NCBI GenBank assembly: GCA_017557635.1
Contig: JAFYYH010000013.1
Coordinates: forward strand, 1 to 64,000
Direction: 5' to 3'
DNA from: Bacteroidaceae bacterium
GTDB lineage: Bacteria > Bacteroidota > Bacteroidia > Bacteroidales > Bacteroidaceae
DNA: 64,000 nucleotides
Below, piece after piece: positions 1 through 8,590 of the stretch; positions within the stretch are counted from its first letter, which is position 1; each line of letters begins with the position of its first letter. Under the pieces are notes generated by a model that was given only the letters and a program-made list of their open reading frames with translations, was not told the origin of the DNA and did not search any database. A program made the position numbers and the translations under genes.

Positions 1-191
1 CCAAAGAATGCCTTGGCAACCTCAAATGACATCTCCTGGAATGTCATCTTGTCTATGTTCTCAAAGAACTCCTTGTCCAGCCTGTTAAGGCGCTCAGGCA
101 TGTAGAGACCGCGGTCAGGAGCAAGTCCGCGAACCACTGCGTCACGCAGGGTCACGTCATCGGACTTATGGTTTGTGCTGTAGTATTTCAT
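1..191 (-). CDS. thrC: Threonine synthase, N-terminal part (cut by window edge)
   Basis: Only the first 63 codons are in the window; the protein opens MKYYSTNHKSDDVTLRDAVV and continues with a GLAPDRGLYMPE segment, the usual N-terminus of PLP-dependent threonine synthase, which converts O-phosphohomoserine to threonine. The start codon overlaps the stop of the upstream ApgM-type gene as ATGA (four bases), so the two are translationally coupled. It is the third gene of a minus-strand threonine operon behind thrA and apgM. The catalytic lysine region lies outside the window. Confidence 0.93.
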   Translation of the reverse strand, partial: MKYYSTNHKSDDVTLRDAVVRGLAPDRGLYMPERLNRLDKEFFENIDKMTFQEMSFEVAKAFF

Positions 192-1402
192 TTCAATGAT
201 AGGAATATCTTGGTGAATTCTGTGCCCTCAATGTTGCCGTAGCCGCCCTGCTTGCAAGACTCCTCATCAAAGGCGGTAACGCTGTCAGCCTCCATTCCAG
301 GGGCATAGATAAGGAACGGAATAGGGTCCGATGTGTGCGTGCGGTGTGCGCAGGGCGTAGGATGGTCAGGCAGCACGGCAATTGCCACCGGCTCGTCCCA
401 TTTGCTTACCTCCTCATAGATAGGACCTATCAGGCGGCTGTCCAGATCCTCGACAGTGCGGTTCTTAAGGGTAAAGTTACCCTCGTGACCGGCCTCATCG
501 GGGGCCTCAACATGCACATATACAAAGTCATCGGTCTTAAGGGCATCGATGGCAGCCTGTGCCTTGCCCTCATAATTGGTATCAAACAGGCCTGTTGCAC
601 CCTCCACATCAATAACCTTCATGCCGGCGTAGTGACCTATTCCCTTGATAAGGTCCACGGCCGATATCACCGAACTCTTGCGTACATTGGGGTAGAGTTC
701 GTTTAAGGGCTGCATTGACGGACGGTAACCGGGTGACCAGGGCCAGATGCTGTTGGCGGGGTCCTTACCCTCGGCAACACGCTTCAGGTTAACGGGATGC
801 TTGGACAGTATCTCCTGCGAGCGCAGTATAAGGTCGTTCAAAAGGTCGGCTGTAGGCTGGGCATCGGGAGTGGCAGCCTTGATCATGAGGTCACGGAACG
901 GCTGTCCCGGTACATCATGAGGCGGAGTGCAGATAAGCTCCTTGCGGCCGCCGTCTATAACCAGCAGATGGCGGTACTGGATTCCGGTATGGAAATGCAC
1001 TTTATCAGTGCCCAGTTCCTTGTCAAGAGCCTTGATAAGCTCATCGGCCTCAGGGGTTGTTATATGACCGGCTGAGTGGTTCTTGATAATACCGTCCTGG
1101 ATGCAGATGATGTTGCAGCGCATACCCATCTGTCCGGGTTTTATGTCAACGCCTATGTTGGCGGCCTCAAGTACGCCTCGGCCCTCGAATGACTTGGTAA
1201 CGTCATAGCCCATGACGGTCATGTTGGCCACCTCACTGCCGGGGTGGAAACCGTCAGGCACGGTTTTGAGCATACCTGTGCGACCCTTGCGCGCAAGCAT
1301 GTCCATGTAGGGCTTGCGGGCATTCTGGAGTATGGTCTTACCGCCAAACTCCTTGACAGGCCAGTCGGCCATTCCGTCGCCCAGGATGATTATGTACTTC
1401 AT
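188..1402 (-). CDS. ApgM-type phosphoglycerate mutase-like protein, probable homoserine kinase
   Basis: 404 residues. The start MKYIIILGDGMADWP is preferred; an upstream in-frame start at 1438 would overlap the end of thrA. The protein is of the alkaline-phosphatase superfamily, cofactor-independent phosphoglycerate mutase (ApgM) branch: metal-site segments GDGMADW near the N-terminus, EAPDEAGHEGN in the middle and PDHPTPCAHRTHTSDP near the C-terminus. A subgroup of this family found between thrA and thrC in Bacteroidetes is proposed to replace ThrB as homoserine kinase. Here it sits exactly between thrA and thrC and no GHMP-type thrB is seen, which supports that role by context. Phosphoglycerate mutase activity cannot be excluded from sequence alone. 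Confidence 0.85.
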   Translation of the reverse strand: MKYIIILGDGMADWPVKEFGGKTILQNARKPYMDMLARKGRTGMLKTVPDGFHPGSEVANMTVMGYDVTKSFEGRGVLEAANIGVDIKPGQMGMRCNIICIQDGIIKNHSAGHITTPEADELIKALDKELGTDKVHFHTGIQYRHLLVIDGGRKELICTPPHDVPGQPFRDLMIKAATPDAQPTADLLNDLILRSQEILSKHPVNLKRVAEGKDPANSIWPWSPGYRPSMQPLNELYPNVRKSSVISAVDLIKGIGHYAGMKVIDVEGATGLFDTNYEGKAQAAIDALKTDDFVYVHVEAPDEAGHEGNFTLKNRTVEDLDSRLIGPIYEEVSKWDEPVAIAVLPDHPTPCAHRTHTSDPIPFLIYAPGMEADSVTAFDEESCKQGGYGNIEGTEFTKIFLSLK

Positions 1403-1424
1403 GTTATCTGGAAAAGGATTAGAA

Positions 1425-3851
1425 TCAAATGTTTGCAATACTCATGATATCGGCAAATACACCGGCAGCAGTAACTGCGGCGCCTGCTCCGTAACCCTGA
1501 ATCATCATAGGATACTCCTTGTAACGCTCGGTTGTAAGCAGGATTATGTTGTTGCTGCCCTGCAGGTTGTAGAACGGATGGTACTTGTTGACCTCGGCCA
1601 GCGCGATGCTTGCCTTGCCGTTCTCAAGACGTGCCACAAAGCGCATACGCTTGCCCTCCTTCTCTACACGGGCGCGGCGCTGCTCAAAGTCGGCATCCAG
1701 CTTGGGCAACTTCTTCCAAAACTGATCAATCGTGCCGTCAAACAGCTCCTGCGGGATAAAGAGTGAGCACTCAACATCCTTCTGCTCAATGGCGTAACCG
1801 CTCTCACGGGCCAGGATGACCAGCTTGCGCAGAACATCCTTACCGCTCAGGTCGATACGTGGATCGGGCTCGCTGTAACCCTTTTCCTTGGCCAGTCGGA
1901 TGGTCTGGCTCAGAGTGCAGTCAGCGCTCAGTGTGCTGAATATGAAGTTCAGGGTACCGCTTACCACAGCCTCGATCCTGAGGATGCGGTCACCGCTGTT
2001 GATCAGGTCATTGATGGTGTTGATTACCGGCAGGCCTGCGCCCACGTTGGTCTCAAACAGGAACTTGACACCGCGGCGGCGGGCAATCTTCTTGAGTTCT
2101 ATGTATTTCTCATACTCCGATGAAGCCGCAATCTTGTTTGCAGCCACAACTGATATGTTATGATCCAGGAAATCCTTGTACAGTCCGGCAACATCGGCAC
2201 TTGCGGTGCAATCCACAAATACTGAGTTGAAGATGTTCATGCCTATGACCTCGTCATGCAGAGTCTTGATGTTGCTTGCGGGAGCCTTCTCCAACTGCTC
2301 GCGGTAGGTATCCAGGTCAATTCCCTCACGGCAGAACATTGCCTTGCTGCCGCGTGCTATACCAACCACGTTCAGTTTGAGGCCGCGCTCCTGCATCAGT
2401 TTCTCGCGCTGTCCGCGTATCTGCTCCAGCAGGCTGCTTCCTACGGTGCCCACACCGCAGATGAACAGGTTCAGAACCTGATACTCTGACAGGAAGAACG
2501 AGTCGTGGATTACGTTGAGTGACTTGCGCAGTGAACTCTTCTGTACAACGAATGATATATTGGTCTCAGATGCACCCTGAGCGCAGGCAATCACGTTGAT
2601 ACCGTTTCGGCCCAGAACACTGAACAGCTTACCGGCAATACCGGGGCTGCGTTTCATGTTCTCACCAACGATAGCAACAGTTGCCAGATCCATCTCGGCC
2701 GATATGGGGAAGATGGCACCCAGCGCAATCTCCTTGCTGAACTCCTGGTTCAGGAGCTCACATGCGGGAGCGGCATCCTCATTACGTACACCGATTGATG
2801 TACTGTTCTCGGACGATGCCTGAGACACCATGAACACGCTGATACCGTTCTCGGCCAGCGTCTTGAATATGCGGTAGTTCACACCGATAACGCCCACCAT
2901 ACCAAGACCGCGCATGGTGATAAGTGCGGTGTCGCCTATGCTGGATATACCCTTGATGGCCTTTGTTCCGGCGGGGAGTTCGTTCACGATCTCGGTGCCG
3001 CGGGCCGTGGGGTTGAAGGTGTTCTTTATCAGAATGGGGATGTTCTTCTGGCAGACCGGATAGATGGTAGGCGGATAAACCACCTTTGCGCCGAAGTTGC
3101 AGAGCTCCATTGCCTCCACGTAACTCAGCTCATCAATGGTGTATGCGGTCGAGATCACGCGGGGATCGGCCGTCATGAATCCGTCCACATCGGTCCAGAT
3201 TTCCAGGACATCGGCATCCAGAGCAGCCGCAATCAGTGATGCGGTGTAGTCCGATCCGCCTCGGCCCAGGTTTGTGACCTCACCCGTCTGGGCATCGGAC
3301 GAAATGAATCCGGGTGCCAGACCCTTGTGGGGCATATCCTTGAATGTCTCGCGGATGAGTTTGTATGTAAGGTCGCTGTCTATTGCGTGGTTATGGGCGT
3401 TGTGCTCGGTCTTTATGAATTCGCGTGAGTCATAGAGCTTGATGTCATCTATGAGCTGAGCCACAATCTGTGATGAAAGGCGCTCGCCGTAGCTGACAAT
3501 GGTATCCATGGTCTTCTCTGACAGGTCGTGAAGCAGGTACAGACCCTGCATGATCTCCTTGAGCTCGCCAAAGAGCTTGCGCACCTGATTGTACGCTTTG
3601 CGGCGGCGCTCCGGAACAATCACGTCACGTATCATATCCTCGTGACGGGTCAGCATGGCCTCGGTCTCAGCCTCATACTGACGCTCACCCTTGGCAGCCA
3701 TCCTGGCTGTGGAAATAAGCTTGTCAGTAATTCCGCCAAGGGCAGAAACCACTACTATCACATCATCCTGCTGTGACTCAACAATCTGCTTAAGGTTGGT
3801 GATGCTCTCCTTTGATCCAACGGACGAGCCACCGAATTTTAATACTTTCAC
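1425..3851 (-). CDS. thrA: Bifunctional aspartokinase / homoserine dehydrogenase
   Basis: 808 residues from a GTG start reading (M)KVLKFGGSSVGS, the canonical aspartokinase N-terminus. A longer ATG frame begins at 3911, but the -7 promoter box (3875-3882) lies inside that extension, so the GTG start is chosen. Domain order: aspartokinase catalytic domain (about 1-290, with GRGGSDYTA), two ACT-type regulatory domains (about 310-450, ENSTSIGVR and QGASETNISFVV), then homoserine dehydrogenase (CGVGTVGSSL Rossmann motif, VVSGTLNFIF and DLSGKDVLRK). It catalyses the first and third steps from aspartate to threonine. First gene of thrA-apgM-thrC. No leader peptide or attenuator could be recognised. 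Confidence 0.95.
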   Translation of the reverse strand: MKVLKFGGSSVGSKESITNLKQIVESQQDDVIVVVSALGGITDKLISTARMAAKGERQYEAETEAMLTRHEDMIRDVIVPERRRKAYNQVRKLFGELKEIMQGLYLLHDLSEKTMDTIVSYGERLSSQIVAQLIDDIKLYDSREFIKTEHNAHNHAIDSDLTYKLIRETFKDMPHKGLAPGFISSDAQTGEVTNLGRGGSDYTASLIAAALDADVLEIWTDVDGFMTADPRVISTAYTIDELSYVEAMELCNFGAKVVYPPTIYPVCQKNIPILIKNTFNPTARGTEIVNELPAGTKAIKGISSIGDTALITMRGLGMVGVIGVNYRIFKTLAENGISVFMVSQASSENSTSIGVRNEDAAPACELLNQEFSKEIALGAIFPISAEMDLATVAIVGENMKRSPGIAGKLFSVLGRNGINVIACAQGASETNISFVVQKSSLRKSLNVIHDSFFLSEYQVLNLFICGVGTVGSSLLEQIRGQREKLMQERGLKLNVVGIARGSKAMFCREGIDLDTYREQLEKAPASNIKTLHDEVIGMNIFNSVFVDCTASADVAGLYKDFLDHNISVVAANKIAASSEYEKYIELKKIARRRGVKFLFETNVGAGLPVINTINDLINSGDRILRIEAVVSGTLNFIFSTLSADCTLSQTIRLAKEKGYSEPDPRIDLSGKDVLRKLVILARESGYAIEQKDVECSLFIPQELFDGTIDQFWKKLPKLDADFEQRRARVEKEGKRMRFVARLENGKASIALAEVNKYHPFYNLQGSNNIILLTTERYKEYPMMIQGYGAGAAVTAAGVFADIMSIANI

Positions 3852-3874
3852 AGTGACAATAATTTTACAAACTG

Positions 3875-3882
3875 CAAAAGTA
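3875..3882 (-). promoter_or_regulatory. -7 box TACTTTTG for thrA
   Basis: Matches the Bacteroidetes -7 consensus TAnnTTTG on the minus strand, 23 bases before the GTG start of thrA. No well-spaced -33 TTTG is present; the one at 3895-3898 is too close. Its position decides the thrA start. Confidence 0.6.
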
Positions 3883-3905
3883 CTCTTTTTTTGCCAAATA
3901 AACGA

Positions 3906-4010
3906 TACCATTGGGGACGGTTCTGTTTGGTACTGTTTTTGAGAATAGTACCATTGGGGACGGTTGACTTTCCCCTTCGGGCCGTCGAGCTAAACCTTCT
4001 ATTTGGTACT
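3906..4010 (+). repeat. Two GGGACGGTT-family repeat copies between radA and thrA
   Basis: Copy one is 3906-3932, TACCATTGGGGACGGTTC followed by TGTTTGGTA, with complementary ends (TACCA/TGGTA). Copy two begins AGTACCATTGGGGACGGTTG at 3947 but its middle is replaced by a CCCCTTCGGGCC-containing segment before ending TTTGGTACT at 4010. The second copy stops four bases from the radA stop codon (4014-4016). Both have the same orientation. They are members of the family also seen at 6123, 7147, 7889, 8591 and 11371. Confidence 0.85.
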
Positions 4011-4013
4011 GTT

Positions 4014-5414
4014 TTAGCTAAATAGTTGCTTGAAAGCCTCTTCTACTTTGTTGACGGGAACCACCTCAATACCGGCCTTTTTGGTGTTAAGTCCATGCAT
4101 ATTGGCCGATGGTATAATTATACGTTCAAAGCCAAGTTTTCCGGCTTCGGCGATGCGCTGCTCGATGCGGCTGACGGGACGGATTTCGCCCGATAGGCCC
4201 ACCTCACCCGTCATGCAGACGGTGCGGTCTATTGCTATGTCGAGGCTGCTGGAAAGGATTGCGCTGATTACGGCCAGGTCTATTGCGGGGTCGCTGACCT
4301 TGAGGCCGCCTGCTATGTTCAGGAACACATCCTTCTGACCCAGTTTGAAGCCCACGCGCTTTTCAAGAACTGCCAAAAGCATATTCATGCGTCTGACATC
4401 AAAGCCGATGGCACTGCGTTGAGGAGTTCCGTAAACAGCGGTGCTTGCCAGCGCCTGAACCTCAATCAGGAACGGGCGCACGCCCTCAATTGTGCAGGCG
4501 ATTGATACGCCGCTCATGCCCTGATGGCTGTCAGTGAGCAGCAGTTCACTGGGGTTGCTTACCTGACGCAGACCGTTCTCACGCATCTCATAAATTCCCA
4601 GTTCCGATGTGCTTCCAAAACGGTTCTTGATGGGGCGCAAAATACGATATAAGTAATGCTGATCACCCTCAAACTGAAGCACTGCATCAACAATGTGCTC
4701 CAAAATCTTAGGTCCCGCAATTGTGCCGTCCTTAGTAATATGACCAATCAGCAGAACCGGCGTGCCGCTCTCCTTTGCGAACTTGAGCAGTGAGGCAGCA
4801 CACTCACGCACCTGAGTCAAACTTCCGGCCGATGACTCAACGTATTCGCTGCTTATGGTCTGGATGGAGTCAATCACCACAATTGTGGGATGCACCTCCT
4901 TAATCTGAGCATAGATATTTTCAAGCGATGTCTCGCACAGCACCATCAGGTCATTGTTCCTGCTCTGAGCATCCTGTGCCAGGCGGTCAGCACGCATCTT
5001 GATCTGGCGGGCACTCTCCTCGCCCGATACGTAAAGGACTTTCTGACCTTGCAACTGCATCACAGTCTGCAAAATCAATGTAGACTTGCCTATTCCCGGC
5101 TCACCGCCCAGCAGCACGATAGATCCCTGAACAAGACCACCGCCAAGCACGCGGTTGAGCTCCGAATCCACCATATCGATGCGGGGTTCCTCGGTAGTCT
5201 CAATGCGGTCCAGGGTCTCAGGCTGCGGAGTATCCTCCTTCAGTCCCGATGCGCTCTTGCGCAGTGTTGTCGTGGCCGATGGCTTATCGGCCCTGATGGT
5301 CTTCTCCACCATCGTGTTCCACATGCCGCACGACGGGCATTTGCCGCTCCATTTGGGCGAGTCAAAGCCGCACTCGGTGCACACAAAAACGGTCTTGTCC
5401 TTTATAGTTGCCAT
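4014..5414 (-). CDS. radA: DNA repair protein RadA
   Basis: 466 residues, normal length. N-terminal four-cysteine zinc finger (CTECGFDSPKWSGKCPSCG, residues about 12-30), RecA-like ATPase core with Walker A GEPGIGKST and the RadA-specific KNRFG motif, and a C-terminal Lon-like domain (DVFLNIAGGLKVSDP, LSGEIRPV). RadA promotes branch migration of recombination intermediates. The pnuC-like gene upstream ends three bases before its start, so the two are likely co-transcribed. The stop codon is followed at once by a GGGACGGTT repeat. Confidence 0.96.
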   Translation of the reverse strand: MATIKDKTVFVCTECGFDSPKWSGKCPSCGMWNTMVEKTIRADKPSATTTLRKSASGLKEDTPQPETLDRIETTEEPRIDMVDSELNRVLGGGLVQGSIVLLGGEPGIGKSTLILQTVMQLQGQKVLYVSGEESARQIKMRADRLAQDAQSRNNDLMVLCETSLENIYAQIKEVHPTIVVIDSIQTISSEYVESSAGSLTQVRECAASLLKFAKESGTPVLLIGHITKDGTIAGPKILEHIVDAVLQFEGDQHYLYRILRPIKNRFGSTSELGIYEMRENGLRQVSNPSELLLTDSHQGMSGVSIACTIEGVRPFLIEVQALASTAVYGTPQRSAIGFDVRRMNMLLAVLEKRVGFKLGQKDVFLNIAGGLKVSDPAIDLAVISAILSSSLDIAIDRTVCMTGEVGLSGEIRPVSRIEQRIAEAGKLGFERIIIPSANMHGLNTKKAGIEVVPVNKVEEAFKQLFS

Positions 5415-5417
5415 ACG

Positions 5418-6101
5418 CTATGCCTTTTTTGACATCTTGCTCCACCAGACTATTCCGTAGATGGAGTTCATCATGTAGAATACGTACTGAACCACCATGA
5501 TGGGCGCAAACTGCACACCGCGGGTGGCTGCAATGGCCCACATCACCAGGTTGGCGCCGTTCACCACGATCCACATGAACCACTGCTCTATGAATGCGAA
5601 TGTGAGCAGGAACTGCGCGCCTACGGCGACTGTCATGGCCAGTGCGTCCGATACGGGCTGCGGGTCATCGGTCTTAAGCAGCAGGCGGCTGATACCCCAT
5701 ACTGCGGCAGCGCTCAAAACAATGAGCAAAGCCCTCTGAGGCCAGCTCATCCAACGCGTCTTGATGCCCTCGTGACCGCCGCCCAGCGCACGTTTGCGCC
5801 ACTGCGCCCAGCCTACGAACTGCATGGGCACATTATAGAGCAGGAACAGCGCCGCATTGGCGTAAAGTCCGCTCTTGAGAGCCATATATCCTTGAATGCA
5901 GGAACCTAAGAATCCAAATAAAAAATTGAGAACGCTGCCCTTGACGCCGAAAATCACGCAAAGCACACTGCACGTTCCCGCAATGAAACTAAGCACACTG
6001 AAATTACCGTTCAGCACACTCACCGCCACACTAACACTCATGAATCCCAGTATCAGGAACCAATCCCACCACGAAAACTTAGGTATCTCTATCTTTTTCA
6101 T
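5418..6101 (-). CDS. pnuC: PnuC-family vitamin/nucleoside transporter
   Basis: 227 residues with about seven predicted membrane segments. The motif around LYANAALFLLYNVPMQFVGW and a second WFMWIVVNGANLVMWA segment are characteristic of the PnuC fold, which imports nicotinamide riboside by facilitated diffusion. In Bacteroidetes some PnuC relatives (PnuT) carry thiamine, and the substrate cannot be fixed here because no NAD or thiamine gene adjoins it. Likely leads a pnuC-radA unit from the -7-like box TAACTTCG at 6109-6116. Confidence 0.82.
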   Translation of the reverse strand: MKKIEIPKFSWWDWFLILGFMSVSVAVSVLNGNFSVLSFIAGTCSVLCVIFGVKGSVLNFLFGFLGSCIQGYMALKSGLYANAALFLLYNVPMQFVGWAQWRKRALGGGHEGIKTRWMSWPQRALLIVLSAAAVWGISRLLLKTDDPQPVSDALAMTVAVGAQFLLTFAFIEQWFMWIVVNGANLVMWAIAATRGVQFAPIMVVQYVFYMMNSIYGIVWWSKMSKKA

Positions 6102-6108
6102 ACTGCTG

Positions 6109-6116
6109 CGAAGTTA
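6109..6116 (-). promoter_or_regulatory. -7-like box TAACTTCG for pnuC-radA
   Basis: Variant of TAnnTTTG on the minus strand, eight bases before the pnuC start. It lies seven bases from a GGGACGGTT repeat (6123-6152), so the upstream promoter half would fall inside the repeat. Confidence 0.4.
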
Positions 6117-6122
6117 CAAAAT

Positions 6123-6154
6123 AGTACCATTGGGGACGGTTCCGTTTGGTATCA
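6123..6154 (+). repeat. GGGACGGTT-family repeat overlapping a stop codon
   Basis: AGTACCATTGGGGACGGTTC then CGTTTGGTAT; the ends AGTACCA and TGGTAT are near-complementary. The TGA stop of the propeller lipoprotein gene (6152-6154, minus strand) is formed by the repeat edge, so the element joins that gene's 3' end to the pnuC promoter region. Confidence 0.85.
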
Positions 6155-7207
6155 TTTTGCTCTGAAAAACTCAAACTGAGCCTGGGAAGCTTTATACGGA
6201 TAAGGACCGCGGTCCTCGGGAGTGACCATATGTATTCGGACCAGCTTATTACCCACCTGCCTGTATTTATACTTGAACAGCCCGTCCACAGTAGCATCAT
6301 ATGACGGTCCCTGCCCTACCAGATTATGATGCTTGTCAAAAAAGGCCATTCCGTCCGTACCGTCATCATGGTAGTAATTGAACAGAAGGTTGCCTTTTGA
6401 CGCATAAATCAGCCGCAAATTATTAAGGGGTGAAAGAGCGGGATCGTTTATATCGGTCCCGATATGGAAGACCTTTTTGAGTTTCTCGCCGTCATACCTG
6501 TATCCGTCATTATTCTCAATGTCAAAACACAGAACCTTCCCGAAAGGACGGCGCATGAAAACCTCCGACGACAATATCAGCCTGGTATCGTATCTTTTGT
6601 ACTGACGTCCCTCCACCTTCACGAAAGAGACCCCCTTGGTCAGGCTTTTATTGGTGACCACATATTTACCCCTGCTACCCGTCTCGCGCCTGTTCAGAAA
6701 TATAAAGCCGTCCTTTATCCTGCAGAATGACGCAGCGTTCATATTCCTGACACTCGTCGAATCCGTCATATTAAGGTTCATGTCATATTCATAGACTATG
6801 CAGTTATTATCCACCCCTATGGCATAAAGATGTTTATCATAATAAGACAGAACCACCTGCGACCTTTTGAACTGTCTCTGGTCAACCACTCGGCGTTTTC
6901 TCAGGTCAATCTTGGACAATCTGCTGTTTCCATCCAGGATGAAAGCATATCTCCCGGCAAACACAATATCCCAGATCGTTGCCGAAACGGGGAATTCGTC
7001 GTCAAAAACAACGTTCACACGCTTAGGTTTCTTGAAGAAATCATCAAAAGAAAAGGTCTCATTGCTCCTGTTCAGCACAGGAATAGTGTACTCAACGGTG
7101 CTGTAATCCATCCTACAGCCCATCAGGAGCAATAAGACAACCAAACAGTACCATTGGGGACGGTTCTCTTTGGTATCATTTTTCTTCCTTTGACCAAGTG
7201 ACAGCAC
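6152..7207 (-). CDS. Predicted lipoprotein with TolB-like beta-propeller
   Basis: 351 residues from a GTG start. A charged stretch is followed by LVVLLLLMGC, a lipobox with cysteine at residue 31, so the protein is probably an outer-membrane-directed lipoprotein. The rest shows the repeated pattern of Bacteroidetes TolB-like six-bladed propeller proteins (AFILDGNSRLSKIDL, LYAIGVDNNCIVYEYD). Odd point: residues 9-20 (KNDTKENRPQWY) are encoded by the GGGACGGTT repeat at 7147-7178, so the repeat provides part of the signal peptide's charged region. The start is uncertain; a TTG at codon 22 would give a very short signal without positive charge. With the GTG start it overlaps the DUF2461 gene by 32 bases. 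Ligand unknown. Confidence 0.7.
   Translation of the reverse strand: MLSLGQRKKNDTKENRPQWYCLVVLLLLMGCRMDYSTVEYTIPVLNRSNETFSFDDFFKKPKRVNVVFDDEFPVSATIWDIVFAGRYAFILDGNSRLSKIDLRKRRVVDQRQFKRSQVVLSYYDKHLYAIGVDNNCIVYEYDMNLNMTDSTSVRNMNAASFCRIKDGFIFLNRRETGSRGKYVVTNKSLTKGVSFVKVEGRQYKRYDTRLILSSEVFMRRPFGKVLCFDIENNDGYRYDGEKLKKVFHIGTDINDPALSPLNNLRLIYASKGNLLFNYYHDDGTDGMAFFDKHHNLVGQGPSYDATVDGLFKYKYRQVGNKLVRIHMVTPEDRGPYPYKASQAQFEFFRAK
7147..7178 (+). repeat. GGGACGGTT-family repeat at a gene junction
   Basis: AGTACCATTGGGGACGGTTC then TCTTTGGTAT. Its right edge forms the TGA stop of the DUF2461 gene (7176-7178, minus), and in another frame it encodes residues 9-20 of the lipoprotein that follows. Nearly identical to the copy at 6123. 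Confidence 0.85.
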
Positions 7208-7859
7208 GGTTTATAAAGTCTAAGAACGGTTTTGTAGTTTTAAAGATTGACGCTACACGCTCTGCCAGATTGGGCTCCAGAATGAACTTCTCATCGGGAG
7301 TAAAAGCCATGCAGAAACGTTTGAGCCGATAAAAATCCGAGTCCGGAGTATCAGTTGGGAATCCGGCAGGCACTTTCTTGAGAGCGCCCTCATAATCCAA
7401 TTCAAAACGCGGATCAGCCTGAGCCAGAATCTTGCGGAAACCGCCGTCACTCATCTCAATATCCTCACGCAGAATAGCCAGCACCTTTGGGTCACACCAG
7501 TAATCACCGGCCGCCAGCATATGGGTTCCCTCCCAACTGTCACTGGCCGATGCACTCACCTGAAAGTAGTATCCGCTGTAGGCCGATTTCTTTCCGCCCG
7601 GGCAGATATACACGCCCATGTGGGTCTTGTACGGGGACTTATCGGCCGAAAACCTAACGTCGCGGTATATGCGATAGGTGATATCGTTCAACTGCAAATC
7701 GCCTATTGCAGGGTCAAACTTACGGATCTGAGCCAGCAACTCCAGCGCAAAAGCATCGAACCTTTCTTTTACCCGCTTATACTCATCCTTATGAGCCAAG
7801 AACCACTCGCGCTCATTATTAGCGCTCAGTTCCCTCAAAAATGCCAATATCTCTTTCAT
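7176..7859 (-). CDS. DUF2461 (TIGR02453) family protein
   Basis: 227 residues. The opening segment with ANNEREWFLAHKDEYKRV and the central YRIYRDVRFSADKSPYKTHM block are diagnostic of the DUF2461 family, a cytoplasmic protein family without an established function. No signal peptide or membrane segment. A TATCTTTG box at 7865-7872 lies just before the start. Stop codon coincides with a repeat element. Confidence 0.88.
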   Translation of the reverse strand: MKEILAFLRELSANNEREWFLAHKDEYKRVKERFDAFALELLAQIRKFDPAIGDLQLNDITYRIYRDVRFSADKSPYKTHMGVYICPGGKKSAYSGYYFQVSASASDSWEGTHMLAAGDYWCDPKVLAILREDIEMSDGGFRKILAQADPRFELDYEGALKKVPAGFPTDTPDSDFYRLKRFCMAFTPDEKFILEPNLAERVASIFKTTKPFLDFINRAVTWSKEEK

Positions 7860-7864
7860 ATCTC

Positions 7865-7872
7865 CAAAGATA
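7865..7872 (-). promoter_or_regulatory. -7 box TATCTTTG for the DUF2461 gene
   Basis: Exact TAnnTTTG on the minus strand, five bases before the ATG, implying a very short or absent leader. It lies between the gene and the inverted repeat pair at 7889-7955. Confidence 0.55.
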
Positions 7873-7888
7873 CAAAAAAGATACCAAA

Positions 7889-7955
7889 AGGTGCCACTGG
7901 GGACGGTTCTCTTTGGCCCTTTTTGGTGCCAAAGAGAACCGTCCCCAATGGCTCA
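7889..7955. repeat. Inverted pair of GGGACGGTT repeats
   Basis: Left copy 7889-7917 (GGTGCCACTGGGGACGGTTC...TTTGGCC) and right copy 7925-7955 in reverse, forming a hairpin with nearly 27-bp arms and a short loop. The right end contains the TGA stop of the OmpH/Skp gene (7953-7955). As RNA downstream of that gene it would be a strong 3' hairpin. Confidence 0.85.
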
Positions 7956-8453
7956 CTTTATGCCGAGTTTTGCTTTTACCTGCTCAGTGACATCGGTGGT
8001 AAGAGTGGTGCTGACATAGGGAACAGCGCCGGAAACGTCGAATATGCAGACAAAGCCGCCTTCCTCTCCCACACTCTGAATCGCCTTGAACGCCTTTTCC
8101 TGAATGCTGTTCATGAGTTCCATCTGCTTATTCTGGTACTTGACGTCGCAATCCTGAACATACTCGTTCATTCGCTTCATGCTGTTGGCCAGCTCCTCTT
8201 CACGACGCGCTCTCAGATCCTCGGACAGATTCTCATACTGAGCCTCATAGTCATCGCATTTCTTATCGTACTCTTTCTTCATGTACTCCAGTTCCTCTTT
8301 GTACATGGTCTGAAGTTTCTGGAGTTCTTCATCGGCCGCCCTATATTCAGGCATAAGCATTACTACTTCCGATACATTCAAGTTACCGAATTTCTGTGAG
8401 AACACACTCAAAGGCGCAATAGCAAGGATTGCTGCAAAAACAAGTTTTTTCAT
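7953..8453 (-). CDS. OmpH/Skp-family periplasmic chaperone
   Basis: 166 residues from MKKLVFAAILAIAPLSVFSQ, a clear signal peptide. An upstream ATG frame extending to 8486 is rejected because the promoter box (8484-8491) falls within it. The mature part is a long charged coiled-coil (EELQKLQTMYKEELEYMKKEYDKK) followed by a conserved C-terminal region (GGFVCIFDVSGAVPYVS) typical of Skp/OmpH, which holds outer-membrane proteins during transit across the periplasm. It stands alone rather than next to bamA. Confidence 0.9.
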   Translation of the reverse strand: MKKLVFAAILAIAPLSVFSQKFGNLNVSEVVMLMPEYRAADEELQKLQTMYKEELEYMKKEYDKKCDDYEAQYENLSEDLRARREEELANSMKRMNEYVQDCDVKYQNKQMELMNSIQEKAFKAIQSVGEEGGFVCIFDVSGAVPYVSTTLTTDVTEQVKAKLGIK

Positions 8454-8483
8454 TTTACTGTAAATTAAGTTAGTAGGACTTCG

Positions 8484-8516
8484 CAAAAATATGGGGGCCG
8501 ATGATGCCCTGCCAAA
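8484..8516 (-). promoter_or_regulatory. Bacteroidetes promoter for ompH/skp
   Basis: -7 box TATTTTTG at 8484-8491 and -33 TTTG at 8513-8516 on the minus strand, with 21 bases between them, a good match to the Bacteroidetes housekeeping promoter layout. Confidence 0.7.
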
Positions 8517-8590
8517 TCATTTGCATTAAATAGTGCGTCATTTATTCAATATTGTCAAATATCACCGCCCCTCTAACAGAGATTAACGCA

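Noticed and set aside
7521-8399. Long plus-strand open frame of 292 codons
   Set aside because: It runs antisense through the DUF2461 and OmpH genes and through the inverted repeat pair, and resembles no known protein; both opposite-strand genes are clearly real.
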